Of a DNA stretch of 64,000 nucleotides, positions 1 through 14,300 are shown one piece after another (within the stretch, counting starts at the first letter, position 1; every line of letters starts with the position of its first letter). This stretch comes from Rotaria sordida (taxonomy: Eukaryota; Rotifera; Eurotatoria; Philodinida; Philodinidae), in contig CAJNOL010000168.1 in NCBI GenBank assembly GCA_905250125.1, forward strand, positions 155,316-219,315, read 5' to 3'. The notes below the pieces were generated by a model. That model did not search any database, had not been told where the DNA came from, and worked only from the letters and a program-made list of their open reading frames with translations. Position numbers and translations under genes: made by a program.

Positions 1-1836
1 GAATGAATTTATTAATAAACAACATGGAAATTTGTAAAATATGTAAAAACAAAATGTTATCCGTATAATTATGGATTTGTAGAGCTATACTAAGTATTGA
101 TGAAACTAATTTATTGCCAGTAGTAAGTACTGCAAAAGTTCTACATCAAGTGTTTTTTTGTTAAAAAGAGCAAAATTTCTACTAGAAAATTCTGTAAAAA
201 TAAATCACTGATGAGAAGTGCATTAGATGGATTTGTCTTGCACTCTGCTTTCGAAATTTTTAGGCGCGCTTTATGTGAGTATAACCAATGCGATGTGAGC
301 TTTCTAGTAGTATCACAATATTCGAATTACAGAACCATAGGTTTCATAGGAAACAATTTTGTTATCAGCTTGACTTATTCTCGACTAGAACACGCCGAGT
401 CCAAAATTTTCTGATCCGAATCCAAGACCAACTTGACGAGCTCTATCTCCTCGACAACGCCCAATGAAGTTTTTCTCATAATACCTAATAGAAAAACTGT
501 ATTCTGTTTTATATAATGTACTTTTCTAAGAGGCTCATTAAACTTTAATTGGACATAAAATATGGAGTTCCACTAACTTTGATTGCCGGAGTTTTGGAAA
601 TCGCTTATAAGTTGTGAATACTTTTCGCTAACAAAGGTCATTAGAAAAATGTCGATTTTGAACTCAATCGATGACTTGAAAATATTATTTTTACCTATTT
701 ACAATACCTTATTGTAGCACTACAAAACTCGACGAAAGACAGAAAATACGACGAACTTTTTCAGTCAATTATGTTCTTAAAACTTTTCAGTCTTCCTATT
801 TTGAACGAAATATTTTTACATAGCTTTGTAGTAGAGATTTTGCTCTTTCTAATAGGAAAACTATCAAATATCAACGATGAGTTGCTGTCACGCTATAGTA
901 ACAACAAAATTAATGCAAAACTTTTGCACCATCCGTTTTTCATGAGTGAACGTTCGTTATACATTCATTCAATTGTTGTAACGTATATAAATGATTATTG
1001 TGAAATACGATCGAGAAGAAATGTTGAAGTATAAAAGTCAAAATTTGGACTCACTCCTCACAGACAGGATTACAGTGATAAATACGAATGAATTTAAAAT
1101 ACCACTTCTTTGATCTTCTGTCACACTCACTGTAACATGTTACACTCAACATCTTCCATCATCGATATGTATTAGCAGTAGGCATTAATTCACAAACTGA
1201 AACATTTGTTAGTTAATTTTGTTGTTTACAATTTTAAATAGTTCCATTGTGTTTTCATATTTAAATTCTCCAGAGATTATGCTAACAGCTTCCTTTACTG
1301 ATATATCACTTTATAGATCATTAGATTGTCGCTGAATTTCAGTAACGATGAATAGGTGTTGAAATATGTCGCAAATTCTTACTATTTTAATATTTCTTTT
1401 GTAATGTTTGACGAATTTCTTTTTTTTGTAAATATCGGCTATGTTTTAGAGAATTTACCTGCAAGTTGTTAAAATCTGAAGATTAGATTAAAGAAAATAT
1501 CTTCTCAAATAATGTTTCACGATAGATGGCACTCAGATACAGTATTATATAAGAACCTTGATTATTATGTAATATTCTTATAATAAATTTTCTAATAAAA
1601 TAACTCCAATAAATCATTTAATAATAAAATTCAGAAAATTAATTTTACTAAGATCGAAATAATTTATACATAAACAAATGTAAAAATCATTAGTCATCCT
1701 ATACTTTTTTTTTTTTAGTCAAGGTAACATTTATAATTTTATTCCTTTCTGCAGTTAACTGTCAAATTCGACAGTTTCTTGTTTTCAAGTGTGTGATCTT
1801 GTAATAGTTTTCATTTCAATTAAATTTAATTTCAAA
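1..1836. other. Intergenic region with no supported gene
   Basis: The open frames here are short, unspliced and lack recognisable similarity. A weak inverted repeat is visible: the segment near 160-210 (AGAGCAAAATTTCTACTAG) resembles the reverse complement of about 825-860, so a decayed foldback element between roughly 150 and 870 is possible. The last about 100 bases before 1837 should hold the tetraspanin promoter and 5'UTR, but I see no convincing core promoter motif. Confidence 0.5.
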
Positions 1837-3167
1837 ATGGTTGCTACTTATGGACAACGTCAACGAGTATGAACTAGTGCTTAATTTTCAAGAGAAAATA
1901 TTTGAACTTTATTTTTGTTTTAGAACAAATATCGTTTTCTTATGGGCATAAATGGCTTTTTATTAGCTTTTGCCATTTTTATTATCGTTTCAATGTCTAT
2001 CTATTGGGGTTTCTTTGAAGAATGGACAATATGGACTGATTATACAATGGCTTGGGTATGATAAATTTTTTTTGAAATTAATTAAATCTTTATTGTTACT
2101 TATTTTAGATTGAATTTAATTTTTTTATCTTTTATTGGGATCGTTTAACAATAACTCGTGCTTATCTTTCATTGATTTTTATATATGGTTTTGTTCTTCT
2201 TACAAGTATAATCCAAAAAAAAAAGTCTTATAGTTAAAATAAAATAATGAAATTTTTTTTTCTTAAATTTAGTTATTGCATTACAAATTCATGCTTATCG
2301 TCGTCGAAATATATTTCTTATGCAATATGTTCCATATTCATTATTTGTTTTAGCTATAATAACAATACTTGGTGGTTTAGCTTGGTTTGCTGTAACAATG
2401 ATAAATATGAATGCTGGATTTTTAACAAAAGAAACATTTTTACTTGAAAGACTTCGTTTTAGAGGTAATGCTTTTAAAGAATTAAAATATCGTGAACAAG
2501 CATTTAATTTGGTAACAATGGGTCGTGTACCACCACGTGTTTTTATTTTAACTGCATTTGTTAATCAGTAAGAATGAATAATAAAGAGAATTTTTCTTTT
2601 TTAAAAATAAAACAAAAAAAACCTTTTTTTTTTTGAGACGTCAAAGAGATTTTAATTGTTGTGGTTGGAATTCTTATCTTGATTATGCAGCTTCATATAA
2701 AACTGATCTACCTGATACATGTTGTCATAAAGTTTGTCTTTTATTTTTATTATTCTTTAATTAAATTTTATTTTATTAATTAGTATCAAAGAACTTTTAG
2801 TTGTGGTAAAAATATGTTAATTAATCCAGATCCAAAAATTGTTAATACACGTGGTTGTGGTCCATTAATGAAATATTGGTATCGACGTGGATTTTGGGAA
2901 AATATATTTATGAGTTTATTTGGAGTATTTATGGGTGTTTATATGATATTTGTATTTCAACAAAATCGAAAAGAATTTATTCAATTACGTGATGAAGCTG
3001 ATGATAGAAAACGTATTATACATACAAAATCAATGGCATCACGTTATTCATATGGTGGTATGAAAAGTACACCATTGAATGATACAACTGGTGTTTATGA
3101 TTCAGATGATGATGATAGTTCAAGTATTCTCTATGAACCACGTCCAAAACTTAATCCAAATGCTTAA
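1837..3167 (+). CDS. Tetraspanin family membrane protein (6 exons)
   Basis: Exons 1837-1866, 1924-2055, 2109-2205, 2273-2567, 2638-2731 and 2784-3167 join to a 343-residue protein. It has four hydrophobic segments: about residues 15-37, 70-90, 105-130 and 256-273. Between the third and fourth lies a large extracellular loop carrying the tetraspanin hallmarks: Cys-Cys-Gly at 192-194, a Pro-x-x-Cys-Cys motif at 210-214, and further cysteines at 223 and 241, giving six in the loop. The C-terminal tail is cytoplasmic and acidic (an Asp/Ser run), ending PNA. Tetraspanins organise membrane partner proteins into microdomains; the partner here cannot be read from sequence. The CCG motif starts just after the exon 4/5 junction, and phases match at every junction. 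The loop is long (about 120 residues) with six cysteines, as in larger tetraspanins of the peripherin/TSPAN33 type, but I cannot assign a subfamily. The start is the first ATG, 10 codons before the first intron. Confidence 0.9.
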
Positions 3168-5126
3168 GAAAATATAAAACGAACTTTTTTGTATATACTG
3201 TTTATTGTGTATTATGTTTAAATATCTCGAAAAGAATATATCTCATATTCGATTATGTGTATAGACCTTTTGATGAGTTATGAATCAATTAGAACAGATT
3301 TTCATTTTATGAGATATCGAGTTTTTTTTTTTTTTTTACAATAATTTTAGTAGAAAAACAGTAATTCAACATTTTAACAGATAAGTCTATATGAGAACAG
3401 TTTATTGTATAAAAAAAGTTTCAGATTTGTTTAGTTGTTTTTTTTCTATTTGAAATGAAGAAAAATTCTAAACTATAAGGTTTTTACTCATAACAGTCTC
3501 AAGAAAGATGTAGTAGACACTTTTATCCTTGAACTTAATCGTTTTCTTATTAAGAGTATGTGTGATGTATATAGTCCCGGTTAAAAAAAATTACATTAGG
3601 AAGTAATATAGATACACTTTCAAGAAGGAGTGACTTCCCAATCTTGAAAAATCGCTTGATCTTTCTGAATTTGACGATCTCGGGACATCTCTATTTGCTA
3701 CAAACCGATGAACATATCAGGAATTTATAGTAATGACCGATTTTATTTCTTACTTTGATACTAACAGAAACTAATGGTATTAAAGCATCAAGCATCTCCT
3801 GTAATTTCTTTATGTAATCATTAGGTTTATTTGATAACGATAGATCGATTGAAGAATTATTTAGTATTTTGTGACTAAGAAGAAAGATATTTTCCTTCTT
3901 ATTGAATGATGTAAATATTCTTAAATTGAGATTTTTTCTTTTCGAGATTTTTTTTAACATTAATATCTGTTGTATTTATCTAAATTTTCGATCTGAATTC
4001 TATTTACATTCCTTTTAAATAATTTCTTTTTTTTTTTTTTTATTAATGAAATTTTTTGAATAACACTTTATATGAAATATTAGTTTATCATAAATAAAAA
4101 TGCAGTATGATTTTAAAAGAAATTTTTCGTAGTATATTGATAAAAATTCAATTATTATTGTTATTAAATATTATTTAACAAAAAAAAAAAAGAAAATATG
4201 GCTGCTTCATAATTATAAAAGAAATAAAAATTGGATCTATTTGAAAAAGTGCTTAAAAAATTGTTTGATATATTATATAACAAAACTGATTAATAGAACA
4301 AGATAGATAGAAAAAAATGATTGTGCCAAATACATTATTCCAATCTAGACAAAAATGTCAAAAGAAATTCTTCATGATAAAATATCGTGACATATATCAG
4401 TACATGTCTGAAAATACTTGTCAATTGCAGTTTAATTTGTAATCTTTATTGAAGTAATTCATAGTGATATATGACATATGTAATTTTTCTTTCATTATGC
4501 AATATAAACTAATAAAGAATAATCGAAAAATTTCTATTCCTCTCAGTAAATCAATGATAAACTTATTTACGGTTTATTGATCAAAATATGTAATTCTGTA
4601 GGGAAAGATTAGAGTTATAATCTAAAAAAACAAAAAGATATTTCGAAATGCATAAATGTAGTACAATATTATGATTATTTTACTAATTTTAAGTGAATAT
4701 TTTCATTCTACATTTTTTGAGAGAAAAAAAAAAAAGAATTTTTTTTTTCAATAAAATACCGAAATGTTTTATAAGTTTATCAGATTGACATTTTGTATAA
4801 ATACCAATAATCAAATTTTATGATAAGTTGACTCCTTGTTTTTGGACGATTACTTTTAACCTTTTTGAAATACTGTTAATTATTTTCTCACATTTTTCTA
4901 CATGCAAAAATTTTTTCATACATCAATAATTTTTTATTTGATGTTATATCATGAATTAAGTTCATAATTATTTAAATCTTATCGAATGATATCTCACACG
5001 TTTTTTTATTAATCATATATCATCTATTCGACTTTAAAATTAATACTAGAAGTTTTTTAAATACTACTATCGGAAAAATAAATCCAAACAACTGACATAA
5101 CAAATGATTGGAATATTTTTATTGTT

Positions 5127-5672
5127 CCGCGAGAAAAGTATTTCCAACAAGTCAAAAACTATGAGCTAGAACTAATTAGAATTTTGTACTCGTTTTCGAA
5201 TATGGACTTAGAACTGTTTTGTCTATTTGTGTTTCAAGTTTGGTTTACCCTCGAAGCCCTTTGTTGGACATACTGAAAATTGTCGGCGTCAGTCGTTTTG
5301 TAGAGTAGACACTTCTATACAAAGTGTAACATTGAACTAAGCTGTAGCTTTTTATACAAGTGAGACTAGAAGCATTTTTTTTCTAGACCTCCTTTCAACG
5401 GTGCCTTGTCGAAAGACAAAAGAACAGTTAAAGTAATGCATTTTGTAGAGTAGCTTCTGATGTACAAATTAATATATAAATAAAAATCCTAAATTTTAAT
5501 TACGAATCGCAATTGTAAAAATAACAAAAAAATTTCTATCCAAACGAATGTTTTGGACTTTTCAAAAATGATTTCACTACTATTGAATAAAAATTAAGAC
5601 AAAATTTCTGAGCCCATATTCAAAATGTGCACAAAATTGTAATACTAATTCATGGAACATACTTTCTAGTGA
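5127..5672. mobile_element. Foldback (inverted-repeat) element, degenerate
   Basis: The stretch about 5127-5230 is imperfectly complementary to about 5575-5672. For example GAATTTTGTACTCGTTTTCG on the left pairs with the reverse complement of the segment around 5620-5640, and the TATGGACTTAGAACTGTTTTG block pairs with about 5600-5620. No coding capacity is seen between the arms and no target-site duplication was found. It is a non-autonomous palindromic element by inference, family unknown. Confidence 0.5.
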
Positions 5673-7075
5673 ATCAAAAGTGAACAAAGATCTTATCTAA
5701 AAAGTTTCTAATCGCTTATTATTAGTGACTAAATTGAAAACAGTAAACTTCATATAATAAGATTGTCAATATGAAAATCGTTAACAATATAAAATATTAT
5801 AAAACTATAATCATAATTAGCCAATATGATAAATATTATTTCATTAAAATGAATAAGTCTGATAACAAATCTCTGTGAGCAAAAAAAAGAACATACAACT
5901 ATTATTTAAAAAAAAAAATTTTTTTAAATTTTTCTCAAAAGATATAAGATGAAAATATTTATTTAAGTTTAGTAAAATAATCATCATATTGTATTACATT
6001 GATATATTTCAAAGTATCTCTTTTATTTTCAGATGATAGCTCTAATCTTCTTCTACAAAATTACACATATTTCGATCGATTAATTATATATAGATTTGTC
6101 ATAGATATCATCGATTTACTGAACAAGATCGAAACTTTTCGACCATTCTTTATTATTCAAATATTGTTTGTCATTATAAAAATCTTCACTATTCTTCAGA
6201 TGTTTGAGTAAAAGCTTTTTTTTTTGCTTCACATAATCAAATTAATTATAATCATGAATTTAATTTACTAATGGAAATCATCTATATTTAGCCCCTATTT
6301 TATTACATTGTAAACAAATAAATAAAAACAAAAAAAAAAAAAGAAAGTTTATTCTTAAGAAATCTTAATTTTTACTTGTCATATTCAAATATAAATTAAT
6401 ATGATAGCATGTTATGTCAGAATATATATATATGTACCTATTATAATTACTAGACTCATTGTATGTTATTCATAAAAAGGTAAATTTAAAAAAAAAACTT
6501 TTTTATTATAAAATTTAGAAAAGAGAATATTTAGTTTAATTTTAATGTCTTTTGAAAAGTTAATATTAGTACATTAATTTGATATATTAAATATGTTGAG
6601 TATTTTTTTGTTTTTTTTTTTGATAAAAATCATCTTTTCTAACATTACATGACTTTGTCTTCCTTTGAACAAAGGAGAAAAAGAAAACTGACATATTCAA
6701 TAAATATATTTCTCGCTCATCATGAGAACTATATAGATCTAAACAAAAATCAATGTATATAATAGATTGCTTCTTCTTCTTTTTCTTTTTGATGTTTCTA
6801 TTATATTCTTATTTTGTAGATGAATAAAATAAAAAAATAGCCTTGAGCGGCGTAAGATGAATAGATTTCTTTTGTTTTTGGTTATTAATAATAATAATAA
6901 TAATTTATTCTTATTTATGAAGGAATATTTTCAGATAGTATTATGTTTTTGAGTCAAGACTATGTATATCATGTAAGTCTTAATAAACTATGAATATTCT
7001 AGAAAGAGTACGTGCTTATAACTTGTTCTTGGTAGGGTATTGAGTTTCAGAAATTTTGGACAAAGTCTATCAAAC

Positions 7076-7646
7076 AAGTGAACCTTTACTCCAGGTGTTA
7101 AATTACTTTTCGACCAAAGCAATGTTCATTTGATGAGTAATAAAGAAGCCTTGAATGATTTGATTTTCCGTGGCTTCATTCTTGAGATATTGCAGTTTAA
7201 TTGGATTTTTCAACAAAAAACTGTAGTCAAATGAAAAGTTGACTTTCGACTTCAAACTTTGTATGAACAAAAGTTCTCAATGAGATTAGTTTATTGGAAA
7301 AAGTATAATTTTTCTAGTATGTCCTATCCTGAGATATTAAATTTTCTGAATTCTCTCATATGTAAAAGTGAATTTTATTCATATACTTACATCTACAGAA
7401 CAGAAATACTAGATACACAATCAACTAATCTCATTAAGAACTTTGTTCATGTAAAGTTTGAAGTCAAAAGTGTCGATTTTTCATGAGACCACAGATTTTA
7501 ATTGAAAAATTTAGCAAAATTTCAATGTCTCAAGAATAATGACCCAGAAAATTAAAATGTTCTAGATTTTTCTATTACTTACTAGTATTCATCAAATGAA
7601 CATCGTCTCAGCTGAAAAGTGATTTGACACTTGAAGAGGTTCACAC
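7076..7646. mobile_element. Foldback element, family 1, copy A
   Basis: Left arm about 7076-7292 and right arm about 7430-7646 are inverted copies at roughly 70-75% identity by eye. Shared blocks include ATGTTCATTTGATGA, ATTCTTGAGA, GACTTCAAACTTT and TGAGATTAG. A diverged spacer of about 140 bp separates them. The same two arms recur at 52822-53213, 45 kb away, which shows that this is a dispersed repeat and not a chance palindrome. No transposase is encoded and target-site duplications are not recognisable. Confidence 0.72.
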
Positions 7647-8317
7647 GTAAGGTGTGAACTTTTTAAGGTAGAGGCTTTTTCCATAGATAGTAAATACAGC
7701 ATGTATTCTTTGAAAGCTTCATATCTTGGAGGAACTTTATCTAAAAAGTTTGGAATTTTTTTTTATGCAAGCTGGTCTAGTTGAGATCTTTATATAAATG
7801 AAGTTTAAAATAAAAATTCGAAAATATAAGTTTGTTACTAATGTTAGATACTAGAGAAAATACATACTAAAAAGTCGATATCTCACCGAAAAGAAGCGTC
7901 AAACACGAAGTCTTTTGGGAATATTCATAATTTATTAGAGGCTACATGATACATATAGTCTCGACTTAGAAGTTAAATAATATCAAGGAATATTCCTTCG
8001 TTAGATATAAAACTAAATGTTTAAACTCGTAAAAATTCTTAATGATTCTTTTTTTTCACTTTAGTTTTAAATGTATTATTTTGAATAATTCAAAAAAAAA
8101 AATTAATTACATAAAATTAGAATGAAATACTGTTTCTGTAATAATGCAAGATGATATTCTTCTTTTCTCAAATTCATATTATTAATAAGTAGATAAATGA
8201 TGAATCTTAATCTGCTTTTGTTTAATTAATATTTTTTTTTTAATTATGAAATAAAATATGTTCTGCATTGATAACAAATCTGTTCTTTTTTTTTTTTTCG
8301 TAGATTACTTCTTTCAA

Positions 8318-11300
8318 ATGCCTAAACGGAGTTTACAAACTACAGTATTAGATGGAAATTTTGAAAATATTTCAACTTGTCATCATGATACTATACGTAA
8401 ATCTTCTTCATCATCGGATTCTGAAGATACTATTCCTGTTTCAATACAAATATTTTTATGGCGACAAAGCAAGTACGATTTATTTTTCCTTTTAAAAGAA
8501 TCAAAAATATATTGAATATATTTTCTAGTCCATTTCTTAAACAAAAATTTGGTAATTTAACTGAAGCATCTGCTATTGTAAATATAATATTAATATTCAT
8601 TTAATGACGAAAAAAAAAAGAATTTTTTTTCTTCTATTATTTATATAGATTTTTGATCAAGTACTTGTTCAAAATATTTTACATGGTTTATCACCATCTC
8701 TCACTGATGCTATATCAAGTATTCCAAGATGGTTGTTAGTGAAAGCAGTTAGTCTTTTTTTTTTAATAAAATTATCTCTTCTTATTTCTTTTTTCCAGGC
8801 ATTTCCACATGTAATACATGCATGTTCATCAGTAATTCAACATAATCTTTGTTCAATTCAGCAGCAGCAGCAACACCAACAACAATCATTTTCTCCGACT
8901 CGTTCATCATTACTTGTTGCTTCATCACCATCACATTCTTCAATATTTTCAAACCAACTTCAAGTTCCACCAAATCATCAATTATCAATATCTCTTCATC
9001 CAACAATACATTCAACTGAATATCAATTAAATCAATCATATTTATCTAATCGCTTATCATTAATAACTAATCAATTATTAAATTCAACAGAAATTCGTCT
9101 TTTTCATACATTACATTATCTTATATTACATTCAAATGAAACAACTGATCAATTATTATCATTAAATATAATACAATTATTTATTTATTTATTTATTCCA
9201 TATATTCATACATATATTCATAATAATGAAAAACAATTCTTATCAAATTCTGAACTTTCTCAAGGTATGCATCTTATTTGGCAACCATTATTTGAATATC
9301 ATCAACCAAATATACATTTATTTAATGCTTTTATTAAACCTATGATATTAAAAAATAATCAACAAGAACAAAAATTTTCTATTGATAATAATAATCAACA
9401 TCGTCGTTTATCAACTTTAATTCAATCATCTATACAAAGATCATTATCTGAAAAACAATATTCATCTAATTTAACAAAACAATTATTGATAAATCCACCA
9501 ATTAAATATCATAAAACAAGAAATACAAGTTGTTTTCAATCGGAAATAAAAATTGAAGAAAAACAAAAATTAAATATATCATCTATACTTACTGATTCTA
9601 ATCCAACAACAGCAACAACAACATATAATTCTATAACGGATCTTTTTGTTGATGAAATAACAAATAATAATAGACAAAAACGAGCACCACTTGCAAATAT
9701 GACTTCGATTTGTTCAATGTCGGATTTAAGTCGATTAACATCAACACCACAAAGTCCAGGTTGAAATTATTTATTTTTTATTATTTAAATTACTAATTAA
9801 AAGTTTTTGAATGAATTTTTCCAATAATAGAACATTAGATTGACTTCAATATAAAACAGCAAATCTTTGCAATATTTGAGTGATAGAATCAACAAAATCC
9901 TCTTCTTCAAAATTTTATGAGTGAAATAGTCTGTTCAAGAGATTTTACTATTTTCTTGATACCAAACTTTAATTCTCAAAGTTACAAATGTAGAAAATAT
10001 AACGAGAAATAACCATAATGAAATGATAGTAATTTATGTATAGACATCCGTGAAAACAAAGCTAGAAATAAACGATGAAGTTTCTGTTTACTTCGAGATT
10101 AGGATTCCACGTGGGATGGAATGAGATAGTTAGTTCTCAAAAATTTTCAGTACCATTGAACTTCAAAATAATAAAATGCATTTAGAAAGAAAAATGATAA
10201 TCTCATATCATAGAATGCGATAGAATTATCCCATTGCATGTGAAGTCCTATTCGAAATATTTTACATTTTTACAAAAAATTCCCAAAGACATATGGTTGT
10301 AAATTTTTTGAGATAAAATCATCTTACGCATACTCATCTCTCTTACAAGGGAAGTCATCCAACTGTTTGATTGCTTTTGAGTTCAGACGATGTGCATTAT
10401 AAAGATTCAAATGAGTTATGAATACTCTAAAAAAAAGAGTTCATACTCTTAGCTCATTGCTGAAGAGATACTGCACTTTTATGAGAGTTTTTAAATAAAT
10501 ATCGTTGTTCCTCTCAGGAACATCAGAAGAACTGATTTTTGAAATTTGACTTGAAACTTTACGTAGGGACAGACTTTAATGAGAATAGTTTTTTTTGTGA
10601 ATGTTTCAAGGCTTATCGCTGCACCTATTCTAAGATACAATTATGGTAATAGCATGCCTTTTATCTTACTCATATAAACTAGCAGATTTTATGTTCTTAT
10701 TTCACGACAAAAACAAATCAAAAGACCTGAAACATCAACAAAAAACTAGTTTCGTTAAAACCTGTTTTTATGCAAAGTTTCAAATTGAAATTCAAAAATC
10801 AGTCTTCCTCGTGTTTCATTCAGTCACTGTTATTATTACATTTCTAACTACAGCTATACTGTTTTGCTGTATCTCTTACGAGGAAAGTATCTGAGGTGTC
10901 AAGATCCGATTTGATTCATTCATATCTCATTCGATATGTTATATTTAGGTCAGAGAAAGTCTTGTAGGATTCGAGCTCATGGTTCATTGTGCTGAATTTT
11001 TTATTGAGAGCTACTCATTTTAAAAAAAACTGAAATGGAGAATTTTAGCCTAAAATTTCTTCTACAAATAGATTTTACAATCATTAGATAGTCTTAAAAG
11101 TTTCAACGAAAATATACATGTCGTTCTCGAAATATTCAGTTTCCAAAAAAATTACGATTTACCATAGGAAGATATAATAATTCAGTCTATTTGGAAAATG
11201 AATATCTTGAGAAAGATATTTTCATTTTTATTGCAGCTTTCAGGACTATCTAATAACTATTAAATCTATTTATAGACAAAATTTCAAGTCAAAACTCGTC

Positions 11301-14300
11301 ATTTTGATTTTTTCCAGATACGAGTAGTTCTCAATAAAAATTTCAGTAACCCGATCATAACTCTTCATGTTGTATAAATATTCATTGTAGTTGCTAATAT
11401 GTCTAAAACAATTTCCGGTATGCCAACATCGATTTCAACACCATCAATACCTTTACATTTTCTTTCTTCTCAACAATTACCAAATATTTTACATAATTGT
11501 TCAACTGATATAGGTTCATCATCTAAAGCACATACTTCAGAATTTCTTTTATTAGCAACTTATTTTGATATTGGAATAATACGAACATTATTTAGTCCAT
11601 CATGGTTAACAGATGGTTATTTATGGTGTTTAGAATATTTACATAAACGTATGATAAATATATCAGATGAAATTTTATCTAATGCTTTAACAACTGGTAT
11701 ATTACCAATACATATTCTTCGTTTTAATAGTCTTTCAATGCCACAAATAAATACATTAAATAAATATAATTATTATAAATATTTAGAAAATAATTATTTT
11801 AATGAACAAATAACACATAATATAATTGAACAACAATGTATGACAACTACAATATCAAATTCAATTAAACAATCAACTAAATTATTAAATATACCATTTC
11901 AATATTTTTCTGAAAAATTTTCATTTAATAAAAAAGATAATCAAAAATATAATAATAATTTTTATAAAAAAATAAGGTATAAAATTTGTTTTTTTTTGTT
12001 TTTTAAACTTTCAATTTTTTTCTTTTTTTTTATACACAAAAAAGAGAAAAACAATTATTAACAAGAAAGTAATTGAATTATTTTCATTATTTTGTATTGA
12101 TATTAAAATTTTATGTTTCTGGTTCTTTTTGTTTTCATTCTAGTAAAATTCGTTATATTGATGAAGATGCTATTGAACATTTAGATTTAGCTAGTACTGA
12201 TCGTCTGAATAGTTTTCATGTATCATCATCATCATCATCATCACAAAGTAGTCGTTTTCATTTAACGGATCCAAGTTTATTATTATTTAAAACATCAATA
12301 TCAAATAATACAGATACAATTCATCAATCTATTAATTCAGATAATAGTATAAGAAAAATATCTCCAACTATAACAATAACAAATTTAAATACAATGAAAA
12401 CTTATAGTATTAGTGATTCAGAAATAAATTATAAATTTTTAGAAGAAATTGAAGAAGTAGATGGTTCAAATGGATATATTAATCGAAATGGTACAATTAA
12501 TTTTGGTATTATTTTAGCTGGTATACATGCTGTTATATGTAAAGAAAATGATTTAAAAGTTTGTGAATTAGTTATGAATATTCTTGATGTTTTATTTGGT
12601 TTAACTGTTATATCATCAGCAGAAGATGAAATTAATAAAAAACAATTATCATTTAATGAAAATAATCATATGACAACAACAGATGAAAGAACAAATGGAC
12701 ATATTGAAGAATGGTTAAAACAGATTCATGCAATAGAAGACGAAAAATTTCAATTAGCTCTTGATATTATATTAAGGTAGAAAATATATGAAATAGAAAT
12801 ACATTTAATCTGAGAACTATTCAATCAGTTCTGATAGTATTAAATCAAAGAAAAGAATTTTAATATGATTACTACGAGAAAAAATTTTTTAAATTTAATA
12901 ACTCTGTAATAGTGAGCTGTTTAGAATTGAATTTGGTCGAATAAAAGAGTGAGTTACCCTTAGGTGAGTATCCAAGCATTTCTTATGCTATAGGAGCAGT
13001 CATAGGAGTATATTAAGGTTCAACTATTTCTGAACATTGTTGACTTTCTTTTAAGATGTCTGTAGCTCTTCAATTTTTGGATCATTTATTTTACTGCGCG
13101 TAGATCTACCATAATCAACCCTGACATCCTTTCTATTGGTATACTTCTACTTCCTTTTATTAATTAGCTGTAAATAACTGTAGTCAGAGCCGAAGCCGTA
13201 CCTTCAAGTTCAGTACACGCCCAGTTCAAGGTGAACCATAAATATCTTTACAATAATAAATTTAATTGTTTCCACTCTGCTCGAAAGTATTGAGCTGACT
13301 TTTTATTATTGATAGAGAAGTTTTCATAGATTTTTTTCATACGAAAATTGTTAATAAACATTGTTTTCTATTGTCAACATTCACTTCAATACATATCACA
13401 ACGTTTCATGGATTCGGAAAAAAAGAAATGAAGAATAGGTCATGCAAAAAAGTCAAGATAACATTTATGCCAAAAGTTAAAATGATGTTCATTAGCATCA
13501 ATGCACTGTTGCAGTCTTTCAGGATGTGGATGTCAGAAAATAAAAGAACTAGACTCTTATTCACACTTACAGTGGCTATTAACGAGTTTCTTATAAAAAA
13601 AAAACTTTGAACACTTCTGTATCATTGATAAAAAAATCCGTCCAATACTTTCAAGCAGAGTGGAGATCTTCAAATATTTTATCGTAAAGATGTTTATGAT
13701 CCACTCTGTATGAAACATTATTCAACATTTTTATGGATTATCTTCATATTTTCTATAATTTTATCTCTACAAATTGACAAGTCTTGCTGATGAACTACTC
13801 TGAGGAATTTCAAAGAGGCTCTTGGACTTTGTAGACTGTACGATTATTAACAATTCGAATATTTTGAACATGGAACGCTTTTAACCGAATCCGTTGATAT
13901 GTGTTTTTTTTTATGTCAGGTATTGATAACTATGTTAATAGCCAAACGACTACTAGACTAAGATTTGAAATGCCATTTTTATTACAAAAAAAAATCATCC
14001 TTGTCATTTTCGGTGGATTTATATATATATACGACAGAAAGAAGAAAGACCACGTTCTAATGGATAAATTTCTTTGATTTAAAGTGTTTCAAGTTCTTAC
14101 ATATTTGATGTCTCTAGGTTCTTTTATGCAATAAAAAAAAAGAATTTAAGAAGAGAAATATGATATATAGTGGATACCAAAACTATTGAGTTTTTTTCCA
14201 TTGGCATGAGCGCTACAAGGAATCCAAATAGTGATTAGAATAGAGAAATCAAAAGGCTAGTTTTTCAGCACGTAGAGTACATAAATATAATTTAGTTTAG

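Larger units (their letters stand above)
3168..8317. other. Intergenic region: poly-A/T tracts and foldback elements, no supported gene
   Basis: Five kilobases of very AT-rich sequence between the tetraspanin and UNC80. Apart from two inverted-repeat elements (5127-5672 and 7076-7646), I see only simple A/T runs and unspliced short open frames without family features. A splice-acceptor-like T-run ending CGTAG at about 8290-8303 just before the UNC80 start suggests a non-coding first UNC80 exon somewhere upstream. Confidence 0.5.

Noticed and set aside
3691-3960. Minus-strand open frame of 89 codons
   Set aside because: Lys/Ile/Asn-rich composition as expected from AT-rich DNA, no domain, no splice-linked neighbours.
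8782-9039. Minus-strand open frame with Ala/Val repeats opposite UNC80 exon 4
   Set aside because: Antisense shadow of the Gln/Ser-rich coding exon; UNC80 frame is supported by homology and phase.
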